Shown: piece by piece, positions 25,012-35,565 of the stretch
Numbering within the stretch: position 1 is the first letter of the stretch
Layout of the letters: each line of letters starts with the position of its first letter
DNA from: Sparassis latifolia
Taxonomy: Eukaryota; Basidiomycota; Agaricomycetes; Polyporales; Sparassidaceae
Assembly: GCA_018466975.1 (NCBI GenBank)
Contig: CM031561.1
Coordinates: 806,001 to 870,000 of the forward strand
Length of the DNA stretch: 64,000 bases
Reading direction: 5' to 3'
Position numbers and translations under genes: made by a program
The notes under the pieces: model-generated
Told to the model about the DNA's origin: nothing
Seen by the model: the letters and a program-made list of their open reading frames with translations, nothing else
Database searches by the model: none

Positions 25012-26726
25012 ATGCCTCCCCGTGGCTGGGGTTCCACTGGCAATCATGGGAATGCACAATCTGCTTCTATCCGCGAGGGCGAGCATCCTTGTATGAATCT
25101 GCGCCAGTTCTCCATGCCAGAAATCCGTGAGCCTTTGGAGGCGGATAGGATGCAGTCCCTACCGTACGTTCACGCTTATTGTCATCTAGAAAGCAATCTC
25201 TTACTGGTAGCGGTGTTATCTTGTGACGTGCGCAGACCACTCCGAGCAGCTGTATCAGAGAATATTCCTCAGGAACATGCAAGGTAAACTCTCTCGTCCC
25301 CTACATACTCAGGGGCTCAATTATCCACATACCAGTAGACCCGCGCGTTCGGAAGGAATTTTGCCCGCCATAATATCCTCCAACCAACCTCCTACGTCCA
25401 GACCATCTCCTTCCTTATCGGTCTTCGACTTGCCAACGGCGACGTATATGTGGCCTCGGTTCAACCCGATGGCCCAGAGTAAATCAAGTCGACTTCCGGT
25501 GATGTATGTCGAATACAAGCCACCTTCAGATCGTATGACATGCCGTCAGCGTTCTTGGCGTCAGCGAAGTCTGAACGAAATTTCTCGGTACGAGATTTTG
25601 TCCATAGCACACCGATGCCGGATCAGTTGACGATGTTGGTATAATCACAGCGAGGTTTCCGATGGTAGTGGTGCCGCATGGCATAGTGGGGCTTCTAGCA
25701 GAAAGCGGAGCTCTTCCGAAGAATCTGAGTGAGATGTCTTGTGATGTACTCGCTGCCACTGCTGATACTGTTTTCAGGGCGTCACCTCCTAGCCCTTCGG
25801 ACAGATTTCTGAAACATCCAAGGTGTGTATTGATCATCTGACTACGCTGCTAGTGAATAATACTCTCTTCATTGTAGGACTTCACGCAGTGGATCTCCGT
25901 CGCAGAGAGATATCTGTTCTACTCCCGAGGCTGGTGATTCCACTCGATCTCAGTGCACAGACCAAGATTTGCGAACTACATTTGGTGGCCTGGAAATCGA
26001 GTCGGAACATAGCAGCGAGGAAACTTCACCGGCGCCACAAGGAGGAACAACTGATGCAATACTGTACCGTCGCCGGGATAGAAAGTCTTCTCCTGGTTCG
26101 AGATATAATTCCCTTGCTCTAATGACTGCTGCTGACGTTCACAATAGAAGGCGGCGGAAGTGGGTGGACGAAGTATGCGAGACCTCCCAAGCCGACCAAT
26201 AAACCTCCTAATGAATTGACAGACAAGGAGAAAGAGTATACATGCACCTGGCGTCTTGTCAACAAGGATGGGAGCACGTCTCCTTGCCCATATCACGGCA
26301 AGAGGCATCTGATGAAGCGACATATCGAATCGAAGCATTTCAAACTTAGGTGAGCCTCATTGCATCTGCATCATTTCTATACTTGTTTCTGAAGTCGCTC
26401 AAGACCTTGCATATGTCATATTTGCGGCAAAGGCTTTGCACAAAAAAGCAACCTTCAGACGCATATAAACACTCAGTATGTTCTCCTTGATTTTCATTTC
26501 GCTATTGCTGAGACGTTGTTCGATAAGCACTGGGGAAACTCCGCACAAATGCCCCTATCCTAATTGCGAAATATCCTTCAGTGATCCAGCCAGACGACAC
26601 CGGCATATGAAGAAGGATCATCAACATGTCTCATCGAGAAGCAAGAAGAATAGGCGGGAACCCATCGACACGTCCCCGGAGGTTTCAGAACTGGATGAAG
26701 ACGACGAGATGATACCCTCTGCATGA
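25012..26726 (+). CDS. C2H2 zinc-finger transcription factor
   Basis: Probable nuclear regulator. The start MPPRGWGSTGNHG begins a Ser/Pro-rich, disordered N-terminal half spread over several exons (introns near 25162-25235, 25285-25314, 25827-25878, 26110-26145). Three fingers follow: a wide-spaced first finger (CTWRLVNKDGSTSPCPYHGK...KRHIESKH), CHICGKGFAQKSNLQTHINTH and CPYPNCEISFSDPARRHRH, joined by the canonical TGETPHK linker. Introns near 26350-26393 and 26478-26529 fall between and within fingers 1-3. The tail is basic then acidic and ends at a TGA at 26724-26726. The order of one irregular finger then two canonical ones echoes the gene at 21.6 kb. Confidence 0.75.
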
Positions 26727-27169
26727 TTGTCTCCATGGCCCGCTCCAGGTTTGCGATCCACGATATGGTATGCGCTTCATGAATTCACGTCGACTCATGG
26801 CCCACTTTTGTCTATTTCCGTTCGATCGGGATTTTTGGTTGCTTACTGTGGTACCGGGTCATTTGACAATGTACTTTTGACGCGAACGTTCTGTATGTGT
26901 TCAGCTACATCATATCAGAACCTTATAGTATGGCCGTTTCGTATATCCGCCGGTCCCATCATGTGTCGATGTAGCTCGGAAGTTTCGGATATGTATCAAA
27001 GACATGATTTAGTGTTGTAACATTGCTTTTCGCGAACGTGAGCAGCCACCGACGTGAGTCCGCTCGGAGCGCCCACGATGTCCGAGTCCCTGGCCGAATT
27101 GGGCGTCGACTGCATAGCTAGAGGCGCGCGATCTTCCTCATACTCCATCAGCCGCCGACGAATCTCGCG
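26727..27169. other. Spacer between zinc-finger gene and MIX23
   Basis: No gene recognised; presumably the 3' region of one gene and the promoter of the next. Confidence 0.5.
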
Positions 27170-27977
27170 ATGCCTCCCAAATCACCGCCGTTGGGTAGTC
27201 TCGCAGTGCAGGCACCTTCATTGACCCCAAAGATTGTCCACGTCTCTCCAACGACATGTCATGATCTCTCACTGTTCAAAGGTTTAGCGTTTATGCCGTC
27301 TAAGCTGGTCTGACGAGCTCTCATGCTCTTGCTTGGTAACTTCTGTCTTTGGCAGATCTCCTCAGAGAGTATCGCAAGCTGGATGACCTCATAAATATGC
27401 GACTGAATCGTACTACTGCCCAGTATCGTGACCAAGACAGGCTGGGGCTGGGAGGCAAGACAAACGTGAATGTGGAAGACCAAGCATGTGCTCAAGTCTG
27501 GAGGGAACTCGTTTGTGTGTTCAAACATCCAACGTTTTATCGAAGAACTAACCGCCAGTCACGATGATGCGACAAAGTGAATTGGAAACGTCGTACAGAA
27601 ATCGTGGACTACTGTGTAGGGGTCGTGGATCAATCCATGGAAGACAGGCGGCAGTCGATGAAAACGGAGGACGATCCCGCTATTCAGCGGCGTCAACAGG
27701 GTGCCCTATACGCCGAAGAAGTTAAGGTGCGTCAGTCTGCGCACATTGCGGAACTGCTCTGAAGGTATGGCAGCGGAACCAAGTGCATAACGAGCTGACA
27801 GTCGAGAAGATAGTTCGGAAAAGGTCATTGGATGGTACGTTTCTCCTCCGAGTTTGTAGCCATGACCTTGTATGAACACTTCATTTAGCATTCCGTTCTC
27901 GCTGTAAGTACTTTGAGCCGCCACTCTCCGAGGCAGAAGCTCGCAAGTGGTGGGACGCTGCGCAAGCAAGTCGATGA
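27170..27977 (+). CDS. MIX23: Mix23 (CCDC58) family, mitochondrial intermembrane space
   Basis: Small coiled-coil Cys protein of the mitochondrial intermembrane space, a Mia40 substrate in yeast that supports protein import. The spliced reading runs MPPKSPPLGS..., then CHDLSLFKDLLREYRKLDD, then CAQVWREL(V), then RTEIVDYCVGVVDQSM, then VHNELTVEKIVRKRSLDAF and RCKYFEPPLSEAE. The Cys-x20-Cys spacing of the central pair and the (V)E(K/E)(I/V)V...R(S)...RC...F(K/E)PP block agree with human CCDC58. Introns lie near 27282-27355, 27514-27576, 27730-27764 and 27836-27888. An apparent frameshift near 27570 disappears if a 63-base GTGTGT...AAAG intron is used, which also restores the Cys spacing. Confidence 0.85.
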
Positions 27978-28320
27978 CGGCCCATGTCTTCTTGCAATAC
28001 GTGAACCCTGTTGTTGTCGTAGTAATAGTTGGAGAATTCGGTATCCATATGTCTCTCGTTAAGTACCAAGAAGCTGAACTCGAGGTGTAAGCAAACTCCA
28101 ATTGGCATGTCTCGAACGGGCCCGAGGCCACTGCGATAAGCTGTTTCTAATTTGTTGCAGCCCATGCATACGACGGGAATGGGAGGGCAGTGCGCCATGC
28201 CTGTCCCTTGGGTTGCCAAATAACTAGATAAGATTAGATCTTGGAGTTAGCTTCCGCACCATATGCATGCATCAATCGCGCAATTCTGGAACCCACCCTC
28301 ACTCGACGCACACATTGACC
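27978..28320. other. Spacer upstream of GILT-like gene
   Basis: No gene seen; probably 3' end of MIX23 and promoter of the next gene. Confidence 0.4.
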
Positions 28321-29204
28321 ATGATCCATACGATGACCGTTTTGTTCAAATTAACTTGGTGCTGTCTGCTAGTTGGCTGCGTTGGAGCCTCGCAGATAAC
28401 TTTAACCCCTCCTGCTAAATCAGCCTCAGCGGATACAAAGGTGCCAGTGACTCTGGGAGTGATGAGCCGCTGCCCAGATGCTCTGTTGTGCGAGTCCGTA
28501 TTCGACCATGTCTTAAAGAAGGCAGCGGACAGAATTGACCTTTCCCTCACATTCATTGGGACGTGAGTGCAGTCCAATGACATAGACATACTGATGTCTT
28601 GACAATCAACGATACAGCATCAACTCCACGGAACCACAGTACGGCGTTACTTGTAAGCATGGCCCAGATGAATGCGCAGGAAACATGCAGGAACTATGTG
28701 CCATGGAGCATGCGCCTATGCAGCAGTGGTGGGAGTTCGTGCAATGCCAGAACTTCCAAGGCAGAGAGAAGATAGGACTGCCGGAGACCGCACTACAATG
28801 CGCAAACGTTGCGCACATCGACTGGGACAATAGCGGAGCAGGTGCCTGCGCCAATATCACCAGCGGCAGGGATTCGGAGGGTGTTCAGCTACTACAGGAT
28901 AGCGTAAGGCAAACCCAGAAGCTGGGCATCGAGTGAGTGTATGCAGGATTGGCATTCGGAAGAGCAGATATCGTGACACGTTCACAGGAAGAGCTGCACT
29001 ATAGTGATCAATGGCAAGCAAGTCTGCATACATGATTCAACGTGGAAGGAGTGCGAGGTATGAGTCATCTTTGCTCATGCGGAAGCCAACTCTTGCTCAC
29101 AAACATTGCAGGGGGGTCATACTCCTGACGATTTCATTCGGCAGATCAACGAAGAGTACGACAAGTTGAATAGCGATGATGACGACAGCAGCGATGAGAA
29201 CTGA
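28321..29204 (+). CDS. GILT-family thiol reductase-like protein
   Basis: Secreted or vacuolar member of the gamma-interferon-inducible lysosomal thiol reductase family. Signal peptide MIHTMTVLFKLTWCCLLVGC. The diagnostic GILT signature is complete: CKHGPDECAGNMQELC fits Cys-x-His-Gly-x2-Glu-Cys-x2-Asn-x4-Cys. The expected redox CXXC is replaced by CPDALLC, so the second active-site Cys is Ala at +3, with a Cys at +6. Cys pairs continue downstream (CTIVINGKQVC, KECE). Three GT-AG introns (near 28563-28618, 28934-28987, 29058-29111) keep frame; the C-terminus is acidic (DDDDSSDEN). It is convergent with YOS1, 73 bases between stops. Confidence 0.88.
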
Positions 29205-29277
29205 GAACAGTGGTGAGGATTGAAGCAGAACATGAAAAAGCAGGATCGCAGACATCAGACACAGACCCCCGATGTAC

Positions 29278-29685
29278 TTAGCCACCCAGGATCAACTCGT
29301 ATATGATGACCGCAATATTGAGGCCGATGAGTGGTACTGCAGCCATAGTCGCGTTAGAAAACGATTCATTCACCCGTGCATTCAACTTACTTCGCATTAC
29401 AGTCCTTACCGCACTAATGAGGTTTATTAGCCGCCCTTTCATCCCAACGTCCTGTCCTCCTGGGTATCCCGCTTGGTCATAGGGCTGCGCATACGGTTGG
29501 CTGAAGGCCGTATTCGCTGTCTGTGGTGTACTGGATGACCAGCCAACTTAGTGAAGAATGAGTACTCGTCCAAATAACGAGGAAGTTAAAGACACACTCC
29601 GGGCAAGAAAGCGGTCTTCGCTGAGGACTGCCATCGCATTGACGAGGAGAAGAGCAACATAAATGATCGTTCCCACAAACAACAT
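29278..29685 (-). CDS. YOS1: Yos1-like ER-Golgi transport protein
   Basis: Small integral membrane protein of the Yos1/IER3IP1 family, a subunit of the Yip1-Yif1 complex needed for ER-to-Golgi vesicles. Exon 1 (29685 to about 29597) encodes MLFVGTIIYVALLLVNAMAV followed by LSEDRFLAR. Exon 2 resumes at IGWSSSTPQ after the acceptor CTAAG, and exon 3 at IPLIGLNIAVIIYELILGG. Both introns split codons so that Ile is restored (A|TT and A|TA). The result is about 100 residues with one membrane span at each end, the normal family size and shape. The RFLARIGW and VRTVMRIPLI blocks are typical. Divergent from uL22m. Confidence 0.92.
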
Positions 29686-30013
29686 TGCAAATCGGTGTCT
29701 GAAATATTGAGGTGTAGTTCGTGCAATAACAGCGCAGTGTAAGGGAGCTTCAAGTGTCGTACCCGCAGACTGCGTGGTCGTGATGCGCACGCGTGCACTG
29801 GCACGTGGGAAAATGGAGAAGCGAGACGTGACTTGTCCTCTGCAGCTCACCGAAACGGACGTTGTTAGAGTATGCAGTCCGTCGGCAGAGGTCTGCGATA
29901 TGGTAAGTGTGCATCAATCCCTCTTCACTCAGCACGAGTTTATATGTGATAGTGGGTCCTTCTTCCACCGCTTTGAGGGCGATACCCCTCCATCATCCCG
30001 TAGCATCAAGTTC
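29686..30013. promoter_or_regulatory. Divergent promoter, YOS1 / uL22m
   Basis: About 330 bases between the two start codons. A GACGTGAC word lies at 29824-29831 and a GCACGTGG E-box-like word near 29800. Function is inferred from position only. Confidence 0.35.
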
Positions 30014-30865
30014 ATGTGCTACGCTGGGGAATGTCCGATATTAGTACGTCTGAATTGCCTACGTTTATAGCCGTGCAAGCAGCTTCCTCATCTTATTCAT
30101 CTGTTTAGTGCTGCCAGAAGTCCATTTCAGTGGCTTAGAGACAACCTTGCCATGAGTGTACGCAGGAAGAACACAGCGAAGGAGATTGCCGTCGCTCGGA
30201 AAGAGCAGACTGAGAAGGGCCAGCTCAGCGTGTTTGAGACCTTACCTACGGCGAAGGGTGAAAACGCTGGTGGTGGTGGTGTAGCACCTGTGGCGAAGAA
30301 GAAGCATACGCAGGTATGTCTCCCAACTCCCTCATAAGCCAGGAGCGGGCGGTCTCATTTGTGTGAAGCATAAATACTCTACCGGAAATTTCAAAATTTC
30401 CCATCGCAAGCTCAACATGCTTGGTCGACAAATTTCTGGGAAGCCAATTGATTCGGCCGTACTGCAGATGATGTTCAGTGAGAAGCGAGCGAGCAAGCGG
30501 ATAAAGAGTATGTTGGCTGTAGCCAAGGACCATGCTAAACTGAAAGGCCTCGACGAGAAGAAACTCATTGTTGGTATGTTGTAGTAATGTGTTGATACGT
30601 CAGTAATTGCTCACTCATCGCTGCAGCCGAGGCATGGGTAACGAAGGGTCCCCATGTCGTGAAGCGTATTGATATCAAGGGACGAGGTAGGTTTGGTATA
30701 AAGGAGCATCCGGACTCGCGGATGCATGTTGTCCTCAAGGAGGGGAAGACAAAAACCGAGTTACTTGCTGAAGAACGTGCAAGGAAGTTGAAGAGAATAG
30801 TGTCTGCAGGCATTGTCAGGGAGGATGTTCCGTTGCGAAATCCTGGGCCTGCTTGGGCTTGGTGA
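30014..30865 (+). CDS. MRPL22: Mitochondrial ribosomal protein uL22m
   Basis: Large-subunit protein of the mitochondrial ribosome, lining the exit tunnel in its family. The core is recognisable: [40 protein letters not shown], then [20 protein letters not shown] and [19 protein letters not shown]. It ends at a TGA at 30863-30865. Introns near 30315-30361 and 30575-30628 are supported. The first exon is uncertain: an ATG at 30014 with a GTACGT donor at 30043 and an acceptor at about 30070 gives an open N-terminal extension leading into [16 protein letters not shown]. The ATG at 30152 is an alternative start but would drop part of the extension. Confidence 0.87.
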
Positions 30866-31097
30866 CCTTACATAGCAGGATATCAGCCTTTCATCCGTTC
30901 TTTGAATGCTGGTAGCAAGTTCGAGTAGCGTAGTTACGAATATAATATCCGTACTCGAGTCCTGTCTCACGTAGACGCCTGTAGACGCGTCGACGTGTCT
31001 GTCTGGCAGTACTTGTTTACGCGCCAAAGACATGCCGCAGTTCTATTTGTGGATACTACCACGTCCTCACGCTCGGAGACAGCAATTGTGACGCAAC

Positions 31098-32839
31098 ATG
31101 TTGCAGCCGTGGTGGTCCTGTCTCTCATTCATCCTCTTGAGCTCTGTATTGCCTTGTCTTGCGACCGGTCACTCCTTTGAAAACACCGCGGTTGTGCGGA
31201 CCGTCGAACTCGCTGGGTCACTTGTACACGTTACAACCACTTACGCAGTGAAGGCACTGGAGAATGAGGCCAGCGTGTACACACTCGCTTTGGCTAAGCT
31301 CCAGCATGAGAAGACGAGCTGGCTCGAGGCGAAGATCAAAGGCCAGTCGGTCGGGTTACCTCTTGAAGAGGCAGGATACAACGCAGAAAGGTGCGTTCCC
31401 AAGCTTCTATACACACTGCGGAACTCATCTGGTGATACTGAACTGTCTTCAGTGGTGTATACCTATACGATTTACAGCTCCCGAAGGCTCTGAGGACGAA
31501 TGCAACAACTAATTTGGTGGTCGAGACTGTTGAGACACACGCGACCTTTCCATGGCCGGAACAGGCATCACAGAAGGATCCCCAATCCCTCAAATATGAG
31601 ACTGATCTGTTTGTTCTGAGCCCATATTTCACTGCGGTTCAGAGGACGAAAGTGAGGTGCGTATTGTCATATTCCGACGTCGCGACTTAGTCCGACCGTG
31701 TTTTCAGATCACCTTCGCCGCAGATACTCTCTTACACTACTCCTGAGAACCTGGATGAGTTCACTACTGAAGAACCTGTGACGAGGTCCAGTGCGACTAT
31801 CATCTATGGTCCTTATCACAATATTGTGCCTTCTTCGTCGAAGGAATTTGTGACTGAAAAGCAGAGGCGAATCACGGCTCATTATGGCTACGATCAGCCA
31901 GTGCTTGAAGTCTCAAACCTGAAACGTACTGCCGAAATAAGTCATTGGGGTGCTAATCTGAATATTGAAGATAATATACACCTGCACAATGCTGGACCTA
32001 CGTACGTCTTATTCCTACCGGTGTCTACACCTACTCACATATATGGTTGCCATCTGAACAGTCTGAAGGGACATTTCTCTCGTCTGGAATTTCAGAGTCA
32101 GAGTTTCTACGGTCGTCCTTCGCCGCAGATGCTCACTGGTCTCATGCTTCATTTACCGGCTGGCGTCCACTCTGTCTATTACTACGACCTCATCGGAAAT
32201 GTCTCTACTTCCCGCCTTCGCACTACTCCATCTGTGCAGAAAGGATCTCCGAGCACGCAATTCAGTCTTCTAGAGCTGCGCCCCCGTTATCCTTTGATGG
32301 GCGGCTGGAACTATAGTTTCACACTCGGATGGGATTCTCCTTTGAGAGACTATGCAGGTTGGGACCAGCAGAGTGGGAAATACATTGTCGGCGTACCGCT
32401 CATGACAATAATCCCTGGGGCGGTAATCGACGATGCCGAAGTTGAAATAATCCTACCGGAGGGTGCTACGTGAGTGGACATCCCCTTGAGCCCTGTCTCC
32501 GCTGATGCATGCGGGATTAGTGATATCGAATACTTCCCACCGTTCCCGGCGTTGAAAACCGACATTGCAACACACGTCACATACCTGGACACCATCGGCC
32601 GTCCAACCATAAGTTTCACGTACAAGCAGCTCACGGACAAGCACACCGGGACCATTTTCGTGAGTGAAATGAGCTTTTCAAACCCGGTCTCTGCGTATTC
32701 ATCCCAGCATCAGGTGACATACTCGGTGCCTCTGTCAGCGCATTTGAAGAAACCATTAGCGGTGGCGGCCGCGTTTATGGTTATCTTCGCGCTAGGCTTT
32801 GCATCCAAACGCATGGACATGCGAATCCAAAAGAAATAA
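31098..32839 (+). CDS. OST1: Oligosaccharyltransferase subunit Ost1 (ribophorin I)
   Basis: Subunit of the ER oligosaccharyltransferase that N-glycosylates nascent proteins. The start at 31098 gives a signal peptide (LQPWWSCLSFILLSSVLPCL). The lumenal domain shows ribophorin I blocks: NTAVVRTVELAGSLVHVTTT near the N-terminus, LRTNATTNLVVETVETHATF across an intron, EVSNLKRTAEISHWGANLNI, and LELRPRYPLMGGWNYSFTLG. One membrane span near the C-terminus (PLAVAAAFMVIFALGF) is followed by a short basic tail RMDMRIQKK. Introns lie near 31390-31453, 31657-31707 and 32470-32505. A GACGTGTC word sits 98 bases upstream of the ATG (30992-30999). Confidence 0.93.
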
Positions 32840-33378
32840 TCGGCATTACTTAGCTATTCGGAGGAACATATGATTCATCTTTCGGCTCTGGCTATGGAAG
32901 CCTCATCATGTCTCGATTGCGCTGCTGCAACTTGGCTGCAACTGTTCTGAAGTGCCGTGTTTCCAGTGTCTGAGTCCCGAATGTTACGTACGAGCGTTGA
33001 ACGAGGACGGAATTAGCATGATCGAAGATAGATGAGAACAGCGCTCGGCGGGCTAACGACTTTGACAAGGGCTGTCCGTCCACCGGATCCAATCTTTGCT
33101 GCTCTCACGAGAGCACGCACATTCTAAAACTGCGACATTCTCCATAATCAAAGGAGCAACCCCATGCAATGCTCCAAGGGATGCATTGAATAATTGATGC
33201 AATCACATTCATCGTGCATCATTGTGACCGGACTTCTTCACCTCCGGTTGTTCAACGTTCAACGTTCAGTGAATCGCCGCCGATGCATATCGAGTGGATA
33301 TCAAGAAGACTGCAGTAGATGATCATGACACTGATCATACTGTTGAGGCGGCAATCTGAGCAACGACAGAACAAACCC
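32840..33378. other. Spacer downstream of OST1
   Basis: No gene recognised. Short ORFs on the minus strand overlap nothing conserved. Confidence 0.45.
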
Positions 33379-33391
33379 AAAGTGAACTGAG

Positions 33392-33963
33392 CTTTGGTCC
33401 CACCCCAGAGAAAACAATTTAGACACTCTGGAACCCTTCAGCCGCTCCGATTGCAAATCGTGCCGCCCTCCGCCGGCGGCCCCAGGTCTCTGGAATCCAG
33501 AGTACTGCCGAGTATCCACCCGTCAATCCGTTTCATTATAATCGGCCGGCAACACGAATTTAACGCCCCGGCATCCGTCAGCGCTTTGTGACTCTCTCCT
33601 GAGCACGTGTGGGAAGCGTGGCGTGGGAGAAAAATCTCCGGTTGGGACCCGGGGAAGGGGTACATCGCGCAAGGGCTCTGCGACATGGGGGGATTCAGTC
33701 CGGCCAGTCCGGATCCGGGAGGAAAGTCGGAGGAAATGGATTTGGACATTGACTTGGAGATTGCCGGTTATTCAGCATCACACACAGGCTGCCGTTCTGC
33801 ATGATTACTTACTCATCACTTACAAACCCTCGCCGTAAGGCATATGTCTGAGATCGACCAACCCGACAGATTAGGACTATGATAGATTAGAACCCGTTTG
33901 TATATAGTCTACCATAAGGCTACGCCTTCGAGGACTATAAACAAGGAATGAAAAAAAAAAAAA
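33392..33963 (+). mobile_element. Poly(A)-tailed retroposon with target-site duplication
   Basis: A roughly 560-base insertion ending in 13 A (33951-33963). It is flanked by the same word AAAGTGAACTGAG at 33379-33391 and 33961-33973; at least ten bases are unambiguous, because the leading A residues merge with the tail. A 3' poly(A) and a 10-13 bp duplication are hallmarks of LINE-type target-primed insertion. The body has no recognised protein and no clear pol III promoter boxes, so it is either a SINE-like element or a processed copy of an unidentified transcript. Confidence 0.75.
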
Positions 33964-34294
33964 GTGAACTGAGATGATGACAAGTCGGGCCTAAGCTTTG
34001 AAAAGGTTTTTCAACTGCGATTCCAAACTACTGGTCGAGTTCTGGCGCGGGTCTATGCATATGTGTCAAAGATACGGTCACAGTGTAAAGCGTTGGAAAG
34101 AGAGATCAAGCTGCTTACCGTCATCATCAGCAAAAGTGCACTTTTGTTACCATTGGTTATATAGCATTATAATCTACAAAATCCATTACAATGATCAAAA
34201 TTATTGAGCAGAGTTGTAATGGATAGTAACTTCTCTACGGTGGTTCCGAACTTTTCTCAATGTCTTAAATTATTCGGTAATCCATTCGCAATCA

Positions 34295-34504
34295 TGTTGG
34301 AGGTGTGCGGATTAGCAATCCGGCATCTACGGAAAGGTCCGGGAAAGGTCCGTAGGGTTAGGATTAGTAAGGACAATGTCTCGAGAACAGTCTGGTAGTT
34401 TCTAGTCTTTTAGTTTACAGTATATAAGGAGCTCAACAGGCTTCTATGTAGTTAAGCCAATTTCTATCCTCTTCCACTTGTAGCCCGAGGCGCAGTTGCT
34501 TACA
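34295..34504 (+). repeat. 5' LTR, 210 bp
   Basis: Begins TGTTGGAGG and ends GCTTACA (TG...CA). Contains TATATAAGG near 34421, a likely TATA box. Differs from the 3' LTR by one T/C in the CTTCCACT(T/C)GTAGCC block. Confidence 0.95.
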
Positions 34505-34517
34505 GGTTATGAGCCCC
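34505..34517 (+). promoter_or_regulatory. Primer-binding site for half initiator tRNA-Met
   Basis: GGTTATGAGCCCC directly abuts the 5' LTR. Its first 12 bases are complementary to GGGCTCATAACC, the anticodon arm of fungal initiator tRNA-Met, not to a tRNA 3' end. This is the arrangement known from Drosophila copia, where a cleaved half-tRNA primes reverse transcription. Confidence 0.75.
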
Positions 34518-34581
34518 GCGCTCACACTAGTTCATATCTAATCTCTCCCTCATATCTTATCACTCGATCTTATCACGCGAG

Positions 34582-35364
34582 ATGGCATCGCTAAATCCCC
34601 ATGTCAAGCTCCCGACCCTCACGGGAGATAATTACTATGACTGGAAATTTGCGGTTTCCATGGTCATGCGGCGCAACGCGTGCTGGGATGTTGTGAGTGG
34701 AAAGGTGTCGAAGCCTGCCGAAGACAAGTTGGGAGACTGGCCGAAGAAAGCGGAAGATGGACTCACACTGATCGGGCTCACAGTCGATCCGAGCCAGTAC
34801 GGCTACATTCGTGATTGCGCGGATGGACCGGCGGCATGGAAAGCATTGGCAGCGGTCTACGAGAAAAATAGCCGCGCGAACCGAATCGCCCTCAAGCGTC
34901 AATTCTACAATTTCGTGCATGATCCCAAGTGTCCGATCCGGGATTACATCAGCGGCATTACCGATTTGGCAGCGAAGTTGAAGGGCATTGGAGTTGCGCT
35001 CAAAGACGAAGATGTTACTGATGTCCTTATATTCAATCTACATGAGGACTACTCTAATATCGCGGGCACACTCACAGCCACCAAGGGTGATCTGAAGATA
35101 GCAGATGTGACAGGTGCTCTAGTCGACGAAGAAGGACGACGCGGAGGATTGCCTAAAGCGGACGATGAAAAAGAAGTCGAGAATATGGCATTATTCGCGC
35201 AGAAAGAACGTGACAATCGAAATCGTAACATGGAATGTTACAATTGCGGAAAGCGTGGTCACATTGCTCGTGATTGTCGCTTACCGGGCAGGTACAACGA
35301 AAAGAATTCGGCAAAGGCCGAGAAGGCGTCGGTTGCCTTTGATTTGCGAGACGTTGCATTTTGA
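34582..35364 (+). CDS. Copia-type Gag polyprotein with CCHC zinc knuckle
   Basis: A single 260-residue ORF. The N-terminal DUF4219/UBN2-like Gag region is typical of Ty1/copia elements (LPTLTGDNYYDWKFAVSMVM, then WKALAAVYEKNSRANRIALK and LKRQFYNFVHD). The zinc knuckle CYNCGKRGHIARDC (Cys-x2-Cys-x4-His-x4-Cys) lies near 35237-35278. The stop follows shortly after the knuckle, so the frame does not run into a protease. The ORF has no breaks, which fits an element that still needs its own capsid protein. Confidence 0.92.
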   Translation: MASLNPHVKLPTLTGDNYYDWKFAVSMVMRRNACWDVVSGKVSKPAEDKLGDWPKKAEDGLTLIGLTVDPSQYGYIRDCADGPAAWKALAAVYEKNSRANRIALKRQFYNFVHDPKCPIRDYISGITDLAAKLKGIGVALKDEDVTDVLIFNLHEDYSNIAGTLTATKGDLKIADVTGALVDEEGRRGGLPKADDEKEVENMALFAQKERDNRNRNMECYNCGKRGHIARDCRLPGRYNEKNSAKAEKASVAFDLRDVAF

Positions 35365-35554
35365 AGGGTTAGGGTTACCGTGGGAATCAAGGGAGGTACC
35401 TTGGGAATGAAGCATTGGCTCTGCTGTTGTGGTCGAAGGATCTGGCGGGATGGTAGCAGGTGGCTCTCTTGTCACGAGCATAGGGCTCCCACAGCATGTA
35501 GCGAGGTACAGGATTTCCAAGTATGGATAGCCGATGATTTTTGGAGATGCCGAA
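35365..35554 (+). other. Non-coding internal tail of the gag-only element
   Basis: About 190 bases between gag and the polypurine tract. In all three forward frames nothing resembling integrase, reverse transcriptase or RNase H was recognised. Confidence 0.6.
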
Positions 35555-35565
35555 TTGAAGGGGTG
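35555..35565 (+). promoter_or_regulatory. Polypurine tract
   Basis: TTGAAGGGGTG, purine-rich, directly before the 3' LTR; the expected plus-strand primer site. Confidence 0.7.

Noticed and set aside
27510..27600. Apparent frameshift in MIX23
   Set aside because: A 63-base GT-AG intron restores frame and gives the Cys spacing expected for the family.
29097..29285. Hydrophobic 62-codon ORF opposite the GILT gene
   Set aside because: It overlaps the acidic GILT C-terminus on the other strand, whose complement naturally reads as hydrophobic residues.
33438..33749. 103-codon minus-strand ORF in the retroposon
   Set aside because: No recognisable product; opposite to the poly(A) orientation of the insertion.
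34204..34398. ORF ending VRRVRISKDNVSRTVW, also found at 22.6 kb
   Set aside because: It is translated LTR sequence; the repeat of the peptide only reflects the repeated LTR.
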